Shown in pieces: positions 1 through 7,715 of a stretch of DNA of 27,809 nt; the stretch's first letter is position 1, and every line of letters starts with the position of its first letter. The notes under the pieces were generated by a model. That model was not told the origin of the DNA, searched no databases, and worked only from the letters and a program-made list of their open reading frames with translations. Position numbers and translations under genes: made by a program. Source of the DNA: Cellvibrionales bacterium UBA4495 (GTDB taxonomy: Bacteria > Pseudomonadota > Gammaproteobacteria > Pseudomonadales > Porticoccaceae); the NCBI GenBank assembly GCA_002388905.1, contig DGNJ01000058.1, positions 29,941-57,749 of the forward strand, given 5' to 3'.

Positions 1-657
1 GTGATGATGGGCATGGGCGAACCGCTGCTCAATTTTGACAATGTCGTCGACGCCATGAACCTGATGATGCACGACTGTGCCTATGGGCTGTCGAAGCGCC
101 GGGTTACCCTGAGCACCTCCGGTGTCGTGCCCGAGCTGGATCGGCTGGGGGAGGTTACCGATGTGTCCCTGGCGATTTCCCTGCACGCGCCCAACGATGA
201 GTTGCGCAACGAACTGGTGCCCATCAACCGCAAATATCCGATTGCAAGCCTGATCCGGTCGGCGCGGGGCTATCTCGACAAATTGCCGGACACTCACCGC
301 AAGGTGACCGTGGAGTACACCCTCATGGATCGGGTCAACGATCGCCCCGAACATGCCCGGCAACTGGTGGAAGTGCTGCGCGAACTGCCCTGCAAGATCA
401 ACCTTATTCCCTTCAACCCCTTTCCCAACTCCGGCTATCGCCGGGTTTCCAACAATTCCTTGAACCGTTTCCGGGATATCTTGTCTGAAGCTGGATACAC
501 TGTCACCGTTCGCACCACCCGGGGCGACGATATTGCCGCCGCTTGCGGTCAGCTGGCCGGGCAGTTCAACGACAGGACACGTCGCAAGGCCCGATATCAG
601 CAGCGTTACCGACAACGTGACGAGCAGGCGCTGGATATTGTGGAATTGAGGGATTAG
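1..657 (+). CDS. rlmN: 23S rRNA/tRNA adenine-C2 methyltransferase RlmN (3' part)
   Basis: RlmN is a radical SAM enzyme that methylates C2 of A2503 in 23S rRNA and A37 in some tRNAs. Only the last 218 residues are in the window; the N-terminal part with the CxxxCxxC cluster motif lies upstream, so the GTG at base 1 is an internal codon and not a start. Visible family signatures are [10 protein letters not shown] at the left edge, STSG near residue 38, SLHAPND near 60, LIPFNP near 135, and the C-terminal [15 protein letters not shown] block. Cys182 of this fragment matches the conserved cysteine that forms the methylene-bridged intermediate. The stop TAG overlaps the first base of a possible GTG start of the next gene, as expected for the head of the conserved rlmN-pilW-rodZ-ispG-hisS operon. 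The identification is secure. Confidence 0.96.
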   Translation: MMMGMGEPLLNFDNVVDAMNLMMHDCAYGLSKRRVTLSTSGVVPELDRLGEVTDVSLAISLHAPNDELRNELVPINRKYPIASLIRSARGYLDKLPDTHRKVTVEYTLMDRVNDRPEHARQLVEVLRELPCKINLIPFNPFPNSGYRRVSNNSLNRFRDILSEAGYTVTVRTTRGDDIAAACGQLAGQFNDRTRRKARYQQRYRQRDEQALDIVELRD

Positions 658-662
658 TGACC

Positions 663-1463
663 ATGAGTCGAAACAGAGAGAAGACCGTCCCCATGCGGAC
701 GCTGCTGGCGGGGGCGACCCTGGTGGCCATACTCTCTGTTGCCGGCTGTGTCAGCCAGGGTCCCGCGCGCCAGCAATCGGCGATGGACCAGGCCCTCCAG
801 GATCATATCCAGCTGGGCTTTGGCTATCTGGGCGAGGGCAACCGGGAGGCGGCGCGCTTCCATTTGCGCAAGGCCCTGGAGATCGACAAGAATTCTCCCG
901 GCGCCCACAATGGCATGGCGCTTCTCTACCAGATGCAACTGGAAAACGAACTGGCCGAGAAGCACTACCGCAAGGCCATTGCCCTGGACAAGGGATTTTC
1001 CAGCGCCCGCAATAATTTCGGTGTCTTTCTGTTCCAGCAGCAACGTTTCGAGGAAGCCTACGAGCAGTTCGCCGCCGCCGCCGCGGATACCGGCTATAAC
1101 CTGCGCGCTCAGGCGTATCTCAGCCAGGGGATCGTGGCGCGCCGCCTGGACCGGCCGGATGAAGCCGTCCAGGCCTGGCGCAAGGCCGTCGCCCTGGATC
1201 CCAATCTTGCCGGTGCCTACCTGGAACTGGCCAGGTTTTACTTCGACAACGGCGACTATCCGCGCTCCCGGGAAATGCTCCAGAAATATGATCGCCTGGG
1301 AAAGCCCCAGCCACAGAGCCTCTGGCTGGCAGTCCGGCTCGAGCATCGATTCGGTAACCGGGACGCCATGGCCAGCAAGGGGCTGGCGCTTGAGAAACTC
1401 TTCCCCTATTCCAAAGAAAATCTGGAATACCAAAAGTGGCTGAAGAATGACCGAAGCAAATAG
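663..1463 (+). CDS. pilW: type IV pilus biogenesis/stability lipoprotein PilW (PilF), TPR protein
   Basis: This outer-membrane lipoprotein is needed for assembly and multimerisation of the type IV pilus secretin in Pseudomonas (PilF) and Neisseria (PilW). The N-terminus has a hydrophobic signal ending in the lipobox SVAGC. It is followed by tandem TPR units of about 34 residues, for example the segments around LGFGYLGEGNREAARFHLR and GAYLELARFYFDNGDYPRS, and the total length near 266 aa is normal. Three starts are possible: GTG 657, ATG 663 and ATG 693. I chose 663 because GAGGG at 648-652 lies 10 bases upstream. ATG 693 would give a more typical short lipoprotein signal peptide and is a real alternative. 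The 3' end overlaps rodZ by 17 bp. Confidence 0.9.
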   Translation: MSRNREKTVPMRTLLAGATLVAILSVAGCVSQGPARQQSAMDQALQDHIQLGFGYLGEGNREAARFHLRKALEIDKNSPGAHNGMALLYQMQLENELAEKHYRKAIALDKGFSSARNNFGVFLFQQQRFEEAYEQFAAAAADTGYNLRAQAYLSQGIVARRLDRPDEAVQAWRKAVALDPNLAGAYLELARFYFDNGDYPRSREMLQKYDRLGKPQPQSLWLAVRLEHRFGNRDAMASKGLALEKLFPYSKENLEYQKWLKNDRSK

Positions 1464-2325
1464 CAACATCGCACGGGACGCTGAAAAGGATAACTGGCAG
1501 ACGCCGGGCATCCTGCTGCGCCGGGCCCGTCGCGACAGCGGTCTCGCCGAGGAGGATATTGTCGAGCAGCTGGGCCTGACCCTGCGCGCTGTCCGGGCAC
1601 TGGAAGCGGACGATTACGAGAAGCTGCCCGGGCCGGTATACATCAAGGGCTATATCCGCCGTTACTGCGACCTTGTCCAGCTTCGCGCCAGGCCGGTCCT
1701 GTCCTGTTTTGAATCCCACTACCGGGAAGAAGTCGGGGAGTCCGAACCCGGCGACCAGGAGTCCCCGCAGGACAGGCATACGCCCGCTCTCAAGCTGGAA
1801 TCGTACCGGCCCGGCGCCGCCAAGCTCACTCTCGGGGCCGCGCTGGTGGTTCTGGTCGCGGCCCTGGTAGTGGTCTGGGTCGCCTTTGCCGGGGAGGATA
1901 CACGGACACCGGTGCCGGTGAGTGCCGTCGGGCACGAGGCGCAACTGGCCGCTGTCTCAAAAGACCTGGCGGCTGTTTCACAGGAGAGGACGCCGCCATC
2001 GGCGAAAAGCGGGACGGGGCAGCCGGCAGTCGCTAGGCCGGACGCCCCGGCCGAAACCCGGACCGCCTCCGTCGAGCCGGCCCCGGATTCCCGTCTGGTA
2101 CTGGCCTTTTCCGCGGACAGCTGGGTCGAGGTGGTCGATGCCAACGACCAGGTCCTGGTGGTGGACCTGAAACAGGCCGGCTCCACCCTGGCGCTGGAAG
2201 GACTGCCGCCCTTCCAGGTAATGGTCGGGTATGCGCCCGGTGTCCGCATTGAATACCGCGGGCAACCCGTTCAGGTGCGCCCCAATCCGCAATCCCAAGT
2301 GGCGACACTGACGATAGGACCATGA
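1447..2325 (+). CDS. rodZ: cytoskeletal membrane protein RodZ
   Basis: RodZ links the MreB cytoskeleton to the cell-wall elongation machinery and sets rod shape. The 292-aa protein shows the usual layout. A cytoplasmic Xre-like helix-turn-helix lies at about residues 18-85, starting [16 protein letters not shown] and including the [10 protein letters not shown] block typical of the RodZ HTH. A single transmembrane helix is near residues 118-140. A low-complexity periplasmic linker rich in Ala, Pro and Thr follows, and a C-terminal beta-rich DUF4115 domain contains [14 protein letters not shown] and [10 protein letters not shown]. It starts inside the end of pilW and ends in an ATGA overlap with ispG, implying translational coupling. 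Position between pilW and ispG is the standard gammaproteobacterial arrangement. Confidence 0.94.
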   Translation: MTEANSNIARDAEKDNWQTPGILLRRARRDSGLAEEDIVEQLGLTLRAVRALEADDYEKLPGPVYIKGYIRRYCDLVQLRARPVLSCFESHYREEVGESEPGDQESPQDRHTPALKLESYRPGAAKLTLGAALVVLVAALVVVWVAFAGEDTRTPVPVSAVGHEAQLAAVSKDLAAVSQERTPPSAKSGTGQPAVARPDAPAETRTASVEPAPDSRLVLAFSADSWVEVVDANDQVLVVDLKQAGSTLALEGLPPFQVMVGYAPGVRIEYRGQPVQVRPNPQSQVATLTIGP

Positions 2326-3452
2326 CGACCAAGGATTCTCCCATTCGCCGCCGCCGCTCGCGGCAGATCATGGTGGGCAATGTGCCCGTGGGGGGCGATG
2401 CCCCCATTTCCGTGCAGAGCATGACCAATACCGAAACGACGGATGTCGAAGCCACCGTGGCCCAGATCCGGCGCATTGCCGACGCGGGCGCCGACATGGT
2501 GCGGGTTTCGGTGCCGACCATGGACGCGGCCGAGGCATTCGGCGCCATCCGTCGCCGGGTCGACCTGCCCCTGGTGGCCGATATCCATTTCGATTACAAG
2601 ATTGCCCTGCGGGTCGCCGACCTGGGCGTCGATTGCCTGCGCATCAATCCGGGCAATATCGGCAAGGAAGAGCGTGTCCGGGCCGTGGTGGAAAAGGCCC
2701 GCGACAACAATATTCCCATTCGCATCGGCGTCAATGCCGGCTCACTGGAAAAGAGCCTGCAGCGCAAGTACGGCGAGCCGACACCCGAGGCCCTGGTGGA
2801 ATCCGCCCTGCGCCATGTGGAGATCCTCGACCGGCTGGATTTCCACAACTTCAAGTTGAGCCTCAAGGCCTCGGACGTGTTCATGGCGGTGGACGCCTAT
2901 CGCCTGATCGCCGGCCAGATCGACAACCCCCTGCACCTGGGTATCACCGAGGCGGGCGGTTTGCGTTCCGGCACCGTCAAGTCCGCCGTGGGCCTGGGGG
3001 CCCTGCTTATGGACGGTATTGGCGACACCCTGCGTATTTCCCTGGCCGCTGATCCGGTGGAGGAAGTCCGCGTGGGCTGGGACCTGCTCAAGAGTCTCAG
3101 GCTGCGCAGCAAGGGCATCAACTTCATTGCCTGTCCCAGCTGCTCCCGCCAGAATTTTGACGTGATCGGCACCATCAACGCCCTGGAAGAGCGCCTGGAA
3201 GACGTGGATGTGCCCATGGATGTCTCCATCATCGGCTGCATCGTCAATGGGCCGGGAGAAGCCAAGGTATCCGACATGGGCCTTACCGGCGGCAGTCCCA
3301 GGAACCTGCTCTATATCGATGGCAAGCCCAACCGCAAGCTAGACCAGGGCAACCTGGTCGATGAACTGGAGAGCCTGATCCGTGCCCGTGCCAAAGAGAA
3401 AGCGGCAGAGCAGGAGCAGCTGATCGCCCGGTCCCAAGGAAACAGCGAATAA
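2322..3452 (+). CDS. ispG: 4-hydroxy-3-methylbut-2-en-1-yl diphosphate synthase IspG
   Basis: IspG (GcpE) converts MEcPP to HMBPP in the MEP isoprenoid pathway, using a 4Fe-4S cluster. The 376-aa length matches the bacterial family (372 aa in E. coli). The N-terminal TIM-barrel half contains [12 protein letters not shown] and the [13 protein letters not shown] block. The C-terminal cluster domain has ACPSC (Cys271 and Cys274), GCIVNGPGE (Cys306) and Glu313, the expected cluster ligands. The start is the ATG of an ATGA overlap with the rodZ stop codon. The gene is cytoplasmic, essential in most MEP-pathway bacteria, and part of the operon running to bamB. Confidence 0.98.
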   Translation: MTTKDSPIRRRRSRQIMVGNVPVGGDAPISVQSMTNTETTDVEATVAQIRRIADAGADMVRVSVPTMDAAEAFGAIRRRVDLPLVADIHFDYKIALRVADLGVDCLRINPGNIGKEERVRAVVEKARDNNIPIRIGVNAGSLEKSLQRKYGEPTPEALVESALRHVEILDRLDFHNFKLSLKASDVFMAVDAYRLIAGQIDNPLHLGITEAGGLRSGTVKSAVGLGALLMDGIGDTLRISLAADPVEEVRVGWDLLKSLRLRSKGINFIACPSCSRQNFDVIGTINALEERLEDVDVPMDVSIIGCIVNGPGEAKVSDMGLTGGSPRNLLYIDGKPNRKLDQGNLVDELESLIRARAKEKAAEQEQLIARSQGNSE

Positions 3453-3455
3453 TCC

Positions 3456-4727
3456 ATGATGAAAATCCGATCCATTCGGGGAATGAACGACCTCCTCCCC
3501 GATCAGTCCCCCCTATGGCAGTATCTCGAGGAAACCGTCCAGGGACTGCTTGCCCGCTATGGCTACCGTGAAATCCGTTTTCCCGTGCTGGAACAGACCG
3601 AACTGTTCAAGCGCTCCATTGGCGAAGTCACCGATATCGTCGAGAAAGAGATGTATACCTTCCTGGACCGCAACGGCGAAAGCCTTACCCTGCGTCCGGA
3701 AGGCACCGCCGGCTGTGTGCGCGCCTGCGAGCAGGGCGGTCTGCTGAACCAGGCCCAGCGCCTCTGGTATCGCGGCCCGATGTTCCGCTACGAGCGCCCC
3801 CAGAAGGGCCGGCTGCGCCAGTTCCACCAGTTCGGCGCAGAGGTTTTTGGGCTCGAAGGCCCGGACGTGGATGCGGAAATGCTGGTCATGACCCACCGCC
3901 TCTGGCAGGAGCTGGGCCTCGCCAGCCATGTCCATCTGGAGATCAATTCCCTGGGTACCGCCGACGACAGGGCCCGTTACCGCGCCGCCCTGGTAAGCTG
4001 GCTCCGGGAGCGCAGCGACCGGCTTGACGAAGACAGCCGGCGGCGCCTGGACAGCAACCCCCTGCGAATTCTCGACAGCAAGCACCCGGATACCCAGGCC
4101 CTGCTTGCCGACGCACCGCGTCTTTCCCAGCACCTGGGTGACGAATCCGTCGAACATTTCCGCCGGTTGCGGGCACTGCTGGACGCCGCCGGGGTCGATT
4201 ATCAGGTCAACGAGCGCCTGGTGCGGGGGCTGGACTACTACGGCAAGACGGTATTCGAGTGGGTCACCGGTTCCCTGGGTGCCCAGGGAACGGTCTGTGC
4301 CGGGGGCCGCTATGACGGTCTCGTGGAACAACTGGGAGGGAAGCCGACGCCGGCCGTGGGTTTCGGCCTGGGTATCGAGCGATTGGTGCTCTTACTTGAC
4401 GCCGCCCAAGCCGTCCCGGATAGTATCGCCCGGCAGGTGGATGCCTACCTGGTGGGTGTCGGCGATGTTCAGGCCGCCGTGTTCACCACGGCGGAACGGC
4501 TGCGCACCCTGTGCCCGGTCCTGCGCCTGCAGACTCACTGCGGTGGCGGCAGCTTCAAGAGCCAGATGAAGAAAGCCGACCGCAGCGCCGCCGCCCTGGC
4601 CCTGATCGTCGGCGAGGACGAGGCCGCCGCCGGTACCGTCACGGTGAAGGACCTGCGCGGTGAACGGCCCCAACAGACCCTGCCGGTGGACGAAGCCGCG
4701 GCATTAATCAATAACACAAACCCCTAA
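3456..4727 (+). CDS. hisS: histidyl-tRNA synthetase
   Basis: This class II aminoacyl-tRNA synthetase charges tRNA-His. The 423-aa length matches E. coli HisS (424). Visible signatures are IRGMNDLLP at the N-terminus, LRPEGTAG, the motif 2 loop [18 protein letters not shown], the histidine-specific [25 protein letters not shown], and the motif 3 segment [11 protein letters not shown]. The last 95 residues or so form the anticodon-binding domain. Two adjacent ATG codons (3456 and 3459) could serve as start; the difference is one residue. The gap from ispG is only 3 nt, so the two are cotranscribed. Confidence 0.98.
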   Translation: MMKIRSIRGMNDLLPDQSPLWQYLEETVQGLLARYGYREIRFPVLEQTELFKRSIGEVTDIVEKEMYTFLDRNGESLTLRPEGTAGCVRACEQGGLLNQAQRLWYRGPMFRYERPQKGRLRQFHQFGAEVFGLEGPDVDAEMLVMTHRLWQELGLASHVHLEINSLGTADDRARYRAALVSWLRERSDRLDEDSRRRLDSNPLRILDSKHPDTQALLADAPRLSQHLGDESVEHFRRLRALLDAAGVDYQVNERLVRGLDYYGKTVFEWVTGSLGAQGTVCAGGRYDGLVEQLGGKPTPAVGFGLGIERLVLLLDAAQAVPDSIARQVDAYLVGVGDVQAAVFTTAERLRTLCPVLRLQTHCGGGSFKSQMKKADRSAAALALIVGEDEAAAGTVTVKDLRGERPQQTLPVDEAAALINNTNP

Positions 4728-4743
4728 AAAAACGGAGTGATTT

Positions 4744-5430
4744 GTGGCGACACATCTCGATGACGAGGAACAACTCGAGGCTATCAAACGCTGGTGGCGC
4801 CAGAACGGCGTGCAGATCGTCGCCGCCGTGGTGCTGGTGATCGGCGGCTGGTACGGATGGCAGTTCTGGCAGGACAGGCAGGAACAGCGGGCCCAGGAAG
4901 CCTCCCTGATCTACGGCGAACTGGTTGGCGCCGTGGCGCAGATGGACGAGGAGCCCGATGCCGAGAGCCTTGATCGCATTACCCATTACGCCAGCACCCT
5001 CAAGGAACTCGATAGCGACAGTCAGTATGCCCGTTACAGCGGCCTGATCCTGGCCCGGCTGGCGGTTCTTGAGGGGGACCTGGACGCCGCCGCCGGCGAA
5101 CTGGAGGCAGTGCTGGAAAAAGCCGGCGATGATCCGCTCGGCCATATCGCCCGGTTGCGGCTGGCCCGCGTGGAAGCGGCCCGGGACAACGGCGACCGGG
5201 CGTTGGCGCTCCTTGATGTGGACAATCCGGGGGAATTTCGCGCGCTCTACGCCGAGGCGCGGGGCGATATCCTCGCCGGCCGCGGCGACACTGCGGCGGC
5301 CCGCGCGGCCTATGAGCTGGCCCTGCAAAACCTGCCGGCTTCCGACCGGGACGCCAGGCCTGTTCTGGAACTCAAGCTCAATCAACTGAAGCCCGACAAT
5401 AACGCCGAAAGCGCCGATAAGGAGGCCTGA
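4744..5430 (+). CDS. yfgM: YfgM-like TPR-domain inner-membrane ancillary SecYEG subunit
   Basis: YfgM is a single-pass inner-membrane protein with a periplasmic TPR-like domain. In E. coli it binds the SecYEG translocon and PpiD and assists periplasmic chaperone transfer. The N-terminus reads DDEEQLEAIKRWWRQNG, the family hallmark, followed by a transmembrane helix at about residues 22-40 and a helical domain with TPR-like repeats (LARLAVLEGDLDAAAGELEA). Start is GTG at 4744 with GGAG a few bases upstream. The stop overlaps the first base of the bamB ATG. The hisS-yfgM-bamB order is conserved in Gammaproteobacteria and supports the call. Confidence 0.92.
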   Translation: MATHLDDEEQLEAIKRWWRQNGVQIVAAVVLVIGGWYGWQFWQDRQEQRAQEASLIYGELVGAVAQMDEEPDAESLDRITHYASTLKELDSDSQYARYSGLILARLAVLEGDLDAAAGELEAVLEKAGDDPLGHIARLRLARVEAARDNGDRALALLDVDNPGEFRALYAEARGDILAGRGDTAAARAAYELALQNLPASDRDARPVLELKLNQLKPDNNAESADKEA

Positions 5431-6593
5431 TGAAAAAACTGCCGCTGCTGCTCTGCCTGTCGTTGCTGTCCGGCTGTAGTTGGATGAAATTCTGGGAAGG
5501 GGACGACGCTGAAAGTAAGGTCGCGCCCGCCAAACTCACCAGCTTCGATGAGGAAATACGGATCCAGCGGCTCTGGGCCCGCAGCGCCGGCAGCGGCCAG
5601 GATCCCCTGTTTTCCGGGCTGGTGCCCGCGATCGCCGACGGCCGGGTCTACGCCGCCGGCAGCAAGGGCACGGTGGTTGCCGTGTCGGCGGCGACGGGCG
5701 AGGTGCTCTGGCGGCGCGAGCTGGACGAAACCAGGTTGAGCGGTGGTGTCGGCCACGGCGGCGGCATGGTGCTGGTGGGCGACCTGGAGGGCCGGCTCCA
5801 TGCCCTGGACGCGGATACCGGCCGGCTGCTCTGGGAACGTTTCCTAGGCAGTGAAATTATTTCGGCGCCGGCGGCCAATGACCGGGTGGTGGCGGTGCAG
5901 ACCGTCGACGACACCCTCCTGGGCCTGAACGCCGGCGACGGTAGCCAACTCTGGCAGTACGATGCCGAGACACCGAATCTGACCCTGCGCGGCACCAGTT
6001 CGCCGCTGGTAACCAGTACCATGGCGATCACCGGTTTCGCCAATGGCAAGATCGTCGCCCTCAATGCCGGCACCGGCTCCCTGCTCTGGGAGAGCCGGGT
6101 GGCGGTGCCCAAGGGGCGCACGGAACTGGAGCGCATGGTCGATATCGACGGCTCGCCCCTGCTCGCCGAGGACGTGGTCTATGTCACCAGCTACCAGGGC
6201 AGGGCGGCGGCCATGAGTCGCGGCACCGGGCGTGAGCTCTGGTTGCAGGAAATCTCCAGTCATCAGCAACCCGGTTACGGGCTCGACCAGGTCTATATCA
6301 CCGAGACCGACGATACCCTGACGGCCCTGCGCGCCAACAGCGGGCAGGTGCTCTGGTCCAACGACCAGCTCACCTACCGCAAGCTGACGGCACCCGTCTA
6401 CGTCAATGGCTATGTGGCCGTGGCCGACGCCGACGGTTATCTCCACGTCCTGTCCCCCGTGGACGGGCGCCTGGTGGGCCGCACCAAGGTCGATGGCAGC
6501 GGCGTGTCGTCGGCCATGGTAACCGACGGGGAGTCGTTATATGTGCTCGATAACGACGGCGATATCAAGGCCTACAGTCTGAAGGCCCGATAG
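5430..6593 (+). CDS. bamB: outer membrane protein assembly factor BamB
   Basis: BamB is the outer-membrane lipoprotein of the BAM complex, which folds beta-barrel proteins into the outer membrane. The signal peptide MKKLPLLLCLSLLSGC has a lipobox with Cys16. The rest is an eight-bladed PQQ-type beta-propeller: repeated W-containing blade motifs such as TGEVLWRRELD, TGRLLWERFLG, GSQLWQYDAE and TGSLLWESRV are spaced along the chain. The 387-aa length is normal (392 in E. coli). It follows yfgM with a one-base overlap. In many relatives der (engA) comes next in the same operon. Here the operon instead ends at a strong hairpin about 25 nt downstream. Confidence 0.96.
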   Translation: MKKLPLLLCLSLLSGCSWMKFWEGDDAESKVAPAKLTSFDEEIRIQRLWARSAGSGQDPLFSGLVPAIADGRVYAAGSKGTVVAVSAATGEVLWRRELDETRLSGGVGHGGGMVLVGDLEGRLHALDADTGRLLWERFLGSEIISAPAANDRVVAVQTVDDTLLGLNAGDGSQLWQYDAETPNLTLRGTSSPLVTSTMAITGFANGKIVALNAGTGSLLWESRVAVPKGRTELERMVDIDGSPLLAEDVVYVTSYQGRAAAMSRGTGRELWLQEISSHQQPGYGLDQVYITETDDTLTALRANSGQVLWSNDQLTYRKLTAPVYVNGYVAVADADGYLHVLSPVDGRLVGRTKVDGSGVSSAMVTDGESLYVLDNDGDIKAYSLKAR

Positions 6594-6612
6594 CAAGCCC
6601 ACCCCTCCGAAG

Positions 6613-6637
6613 AAAACCCGGCCCCGCCGGGTTTTTT
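6613..6637. terminator. bidirectional rho-independent terminator between bamB and the sirtuin gene
   Basis: A GC-rich hairpin has arms CCCGGC (6617-6622) and GCCGGG (6626-6631) around a 3-nt loop. It is flanked by AAAA on the left and six T residues on the right, so it reads as an intrinsic terminator on both strands. It ends the bamB operon. On the minus strand it begins at the very stop codon (TAA, 6636-6638) of the sirtuin gene. Confidence 0.88.
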
Positions 6638-7478
6638 ATGTCTGACCGCCCGGCCCGGGCTCCATCGCCTCCGCCAGCCGGGGCAGCACTTGTTCGCACG
6701 GCGCCGCTACCTTTACGGCCAGCAGGTCGTCCGCCCGGGTGCTGCCCAGGTTGATGGCGGCGATGGGCATGCCCCATTCAGCGGCCCGCCGGGCGAAGCG
6801 GAAGCTGGAATAGACCATCAGCGACGAGCCCACTACCAGCAGGGCGTCCGCCGCCGCCAGCCACTGTTCGCCCCGCTTGTATCGCTCCCGGGGCACTGAC
6901 TCCCCGTAAAAGGTCACGTCGGGCTTGAGCAGGCCACCGCAGGCCATGCAATCCGGAACCCGGAAACCGCTGAAATCGACGACATCCAGGTCGGCATCGC
7001 CGTCCGGAGCGGCGGGCCCGCTCAGTTCCCTGTAGGCGGCGTTGGCCGATCGCAGCCGGTGCTGGAAGGCGTCCCGGTGGACCCAGGTTCGGCAGTCAAG
7101 GCAGCGCACTTTGTCCAGGGTCCCGTGCAGCGCCAGAACCTGGCGGGAGCCGGCGCGCTGGTGCAGGTCGTCGACATTCTGGGTGATCAGTCCCGCGGTT
7201 GTGCCGGCCGCTTCCATGGCCGCCAGCACGCGGTGGGCCGGGTTGGGCGTCGCCCGCGCGAAGTGCTGCCAGCCCACCAGGCTGCGTCCCCAGTAGCGCT
7301 TGCGGACGGCCGCATCGGCGATGAAGTCGCCGTACATAACCGGCTGTCGGCGCTTCCATTGACCGTTGTCGTCGCGATAGTCGGGAATGGCCGAGGCGGT
7401 ACTGCAGCCGGCCCCGGTCAGCACCAGTACCTTCCGGTGCCGGGCCAGGAAGCGGCGAAGGTCGTCGAGTGGGGGCAT
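6636..7478 (-). CDS. SIR2-family NAD-dependent protein deacylase (sirtuin)
   Basis: This sirtuin consumes NAD+ to remove acyl groups from lysines, giving nicotinamide and O-acyl-ADP-ribose. All core motifs are visible in the 280-aa protein: the NAD-binding TGAGCSTASAIPDYRD at residues 21-36, TQNVDDLHQRAG at 99-110, catalytic His118 in LHGTL, and a zinc site of Cys126, Cys129, Cys177 and Cys180. KPDVTFYGESVP at 185-196 and VVGSSLMV near 215-222 follow. The KPDVTFYGE motif and the long insert between the cysteine pairs resemble class II (SIRT4-like) sirtuins more than CobB. The gene is alone on the minus strand, convergent with bamB. Its TAA stop lies inside the shared terminator. Confidence 0.93.
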   Translation of the reverse strand: MPPLDDLRRFLARHRKVLVLTGAGCSTASAIPDYRDDNGQWKRRQPVMYGDFIADAAVRKRYWGRSLVGWQHFARATPNPAHRVLAAMEAAGTTAGLITQNVDDLHQRAGSRQVLALHGTLDKVRCLDCRTWVHRDAFQHRLRSANAAYRELSGPAAPDGDADLDVVDFSGFRVPDCMACGGLLKPDVTFYGESVPRERYKRGEQWLAAADALLVVGSSLMVYSSFRFARRAAEWGMPIAAINLGSTRADDLLAVKVAAPCEQVLPRLAEAMEPGPGGQT

Positions 7479-7589
7479 GTTGCTATAAAACCGTGGGAGG
7501 GGCTTTAACCCGGGAATTGTTAAGGCTATCGGTGTGTGATCGGCTCTGCAACCTTTTGGCGGGCGGCGGAGCGGGTGATTTCTGTCAAG

Positions 7590-7660
7590 AAAAACGCCCG
7601 CTCATTGGCTAAAAACTCTGAAAAACGCTCTATTTATGCCAAGATAGAAACGAGAAAAAC
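7590..7660 (+). promoter_or_regulatory. A-tract-rich probable promoter region of the TonB receptor gene
   Basis: The 237-nt gap between the divergent sirtuin and receptor genes is GC-rich except for this stretch. It holds runs of five A at about 7590, 7611, 7621 and 7655, several spaced near multiples of a helical turn, and AAAAACGC occurs twice (7590-7597 and 7621-7628). No convincing -35/-10 pair could be fixed, so this is only a likely promoter or curved upstream region. Confidence 0.3.
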
Positions 7661-7715
7661 TAAAATCCGCCCGCCGTCGTAGAGCGTTTGTGCCGGGCCC
7701 TGGAGGGAGAGAAGC

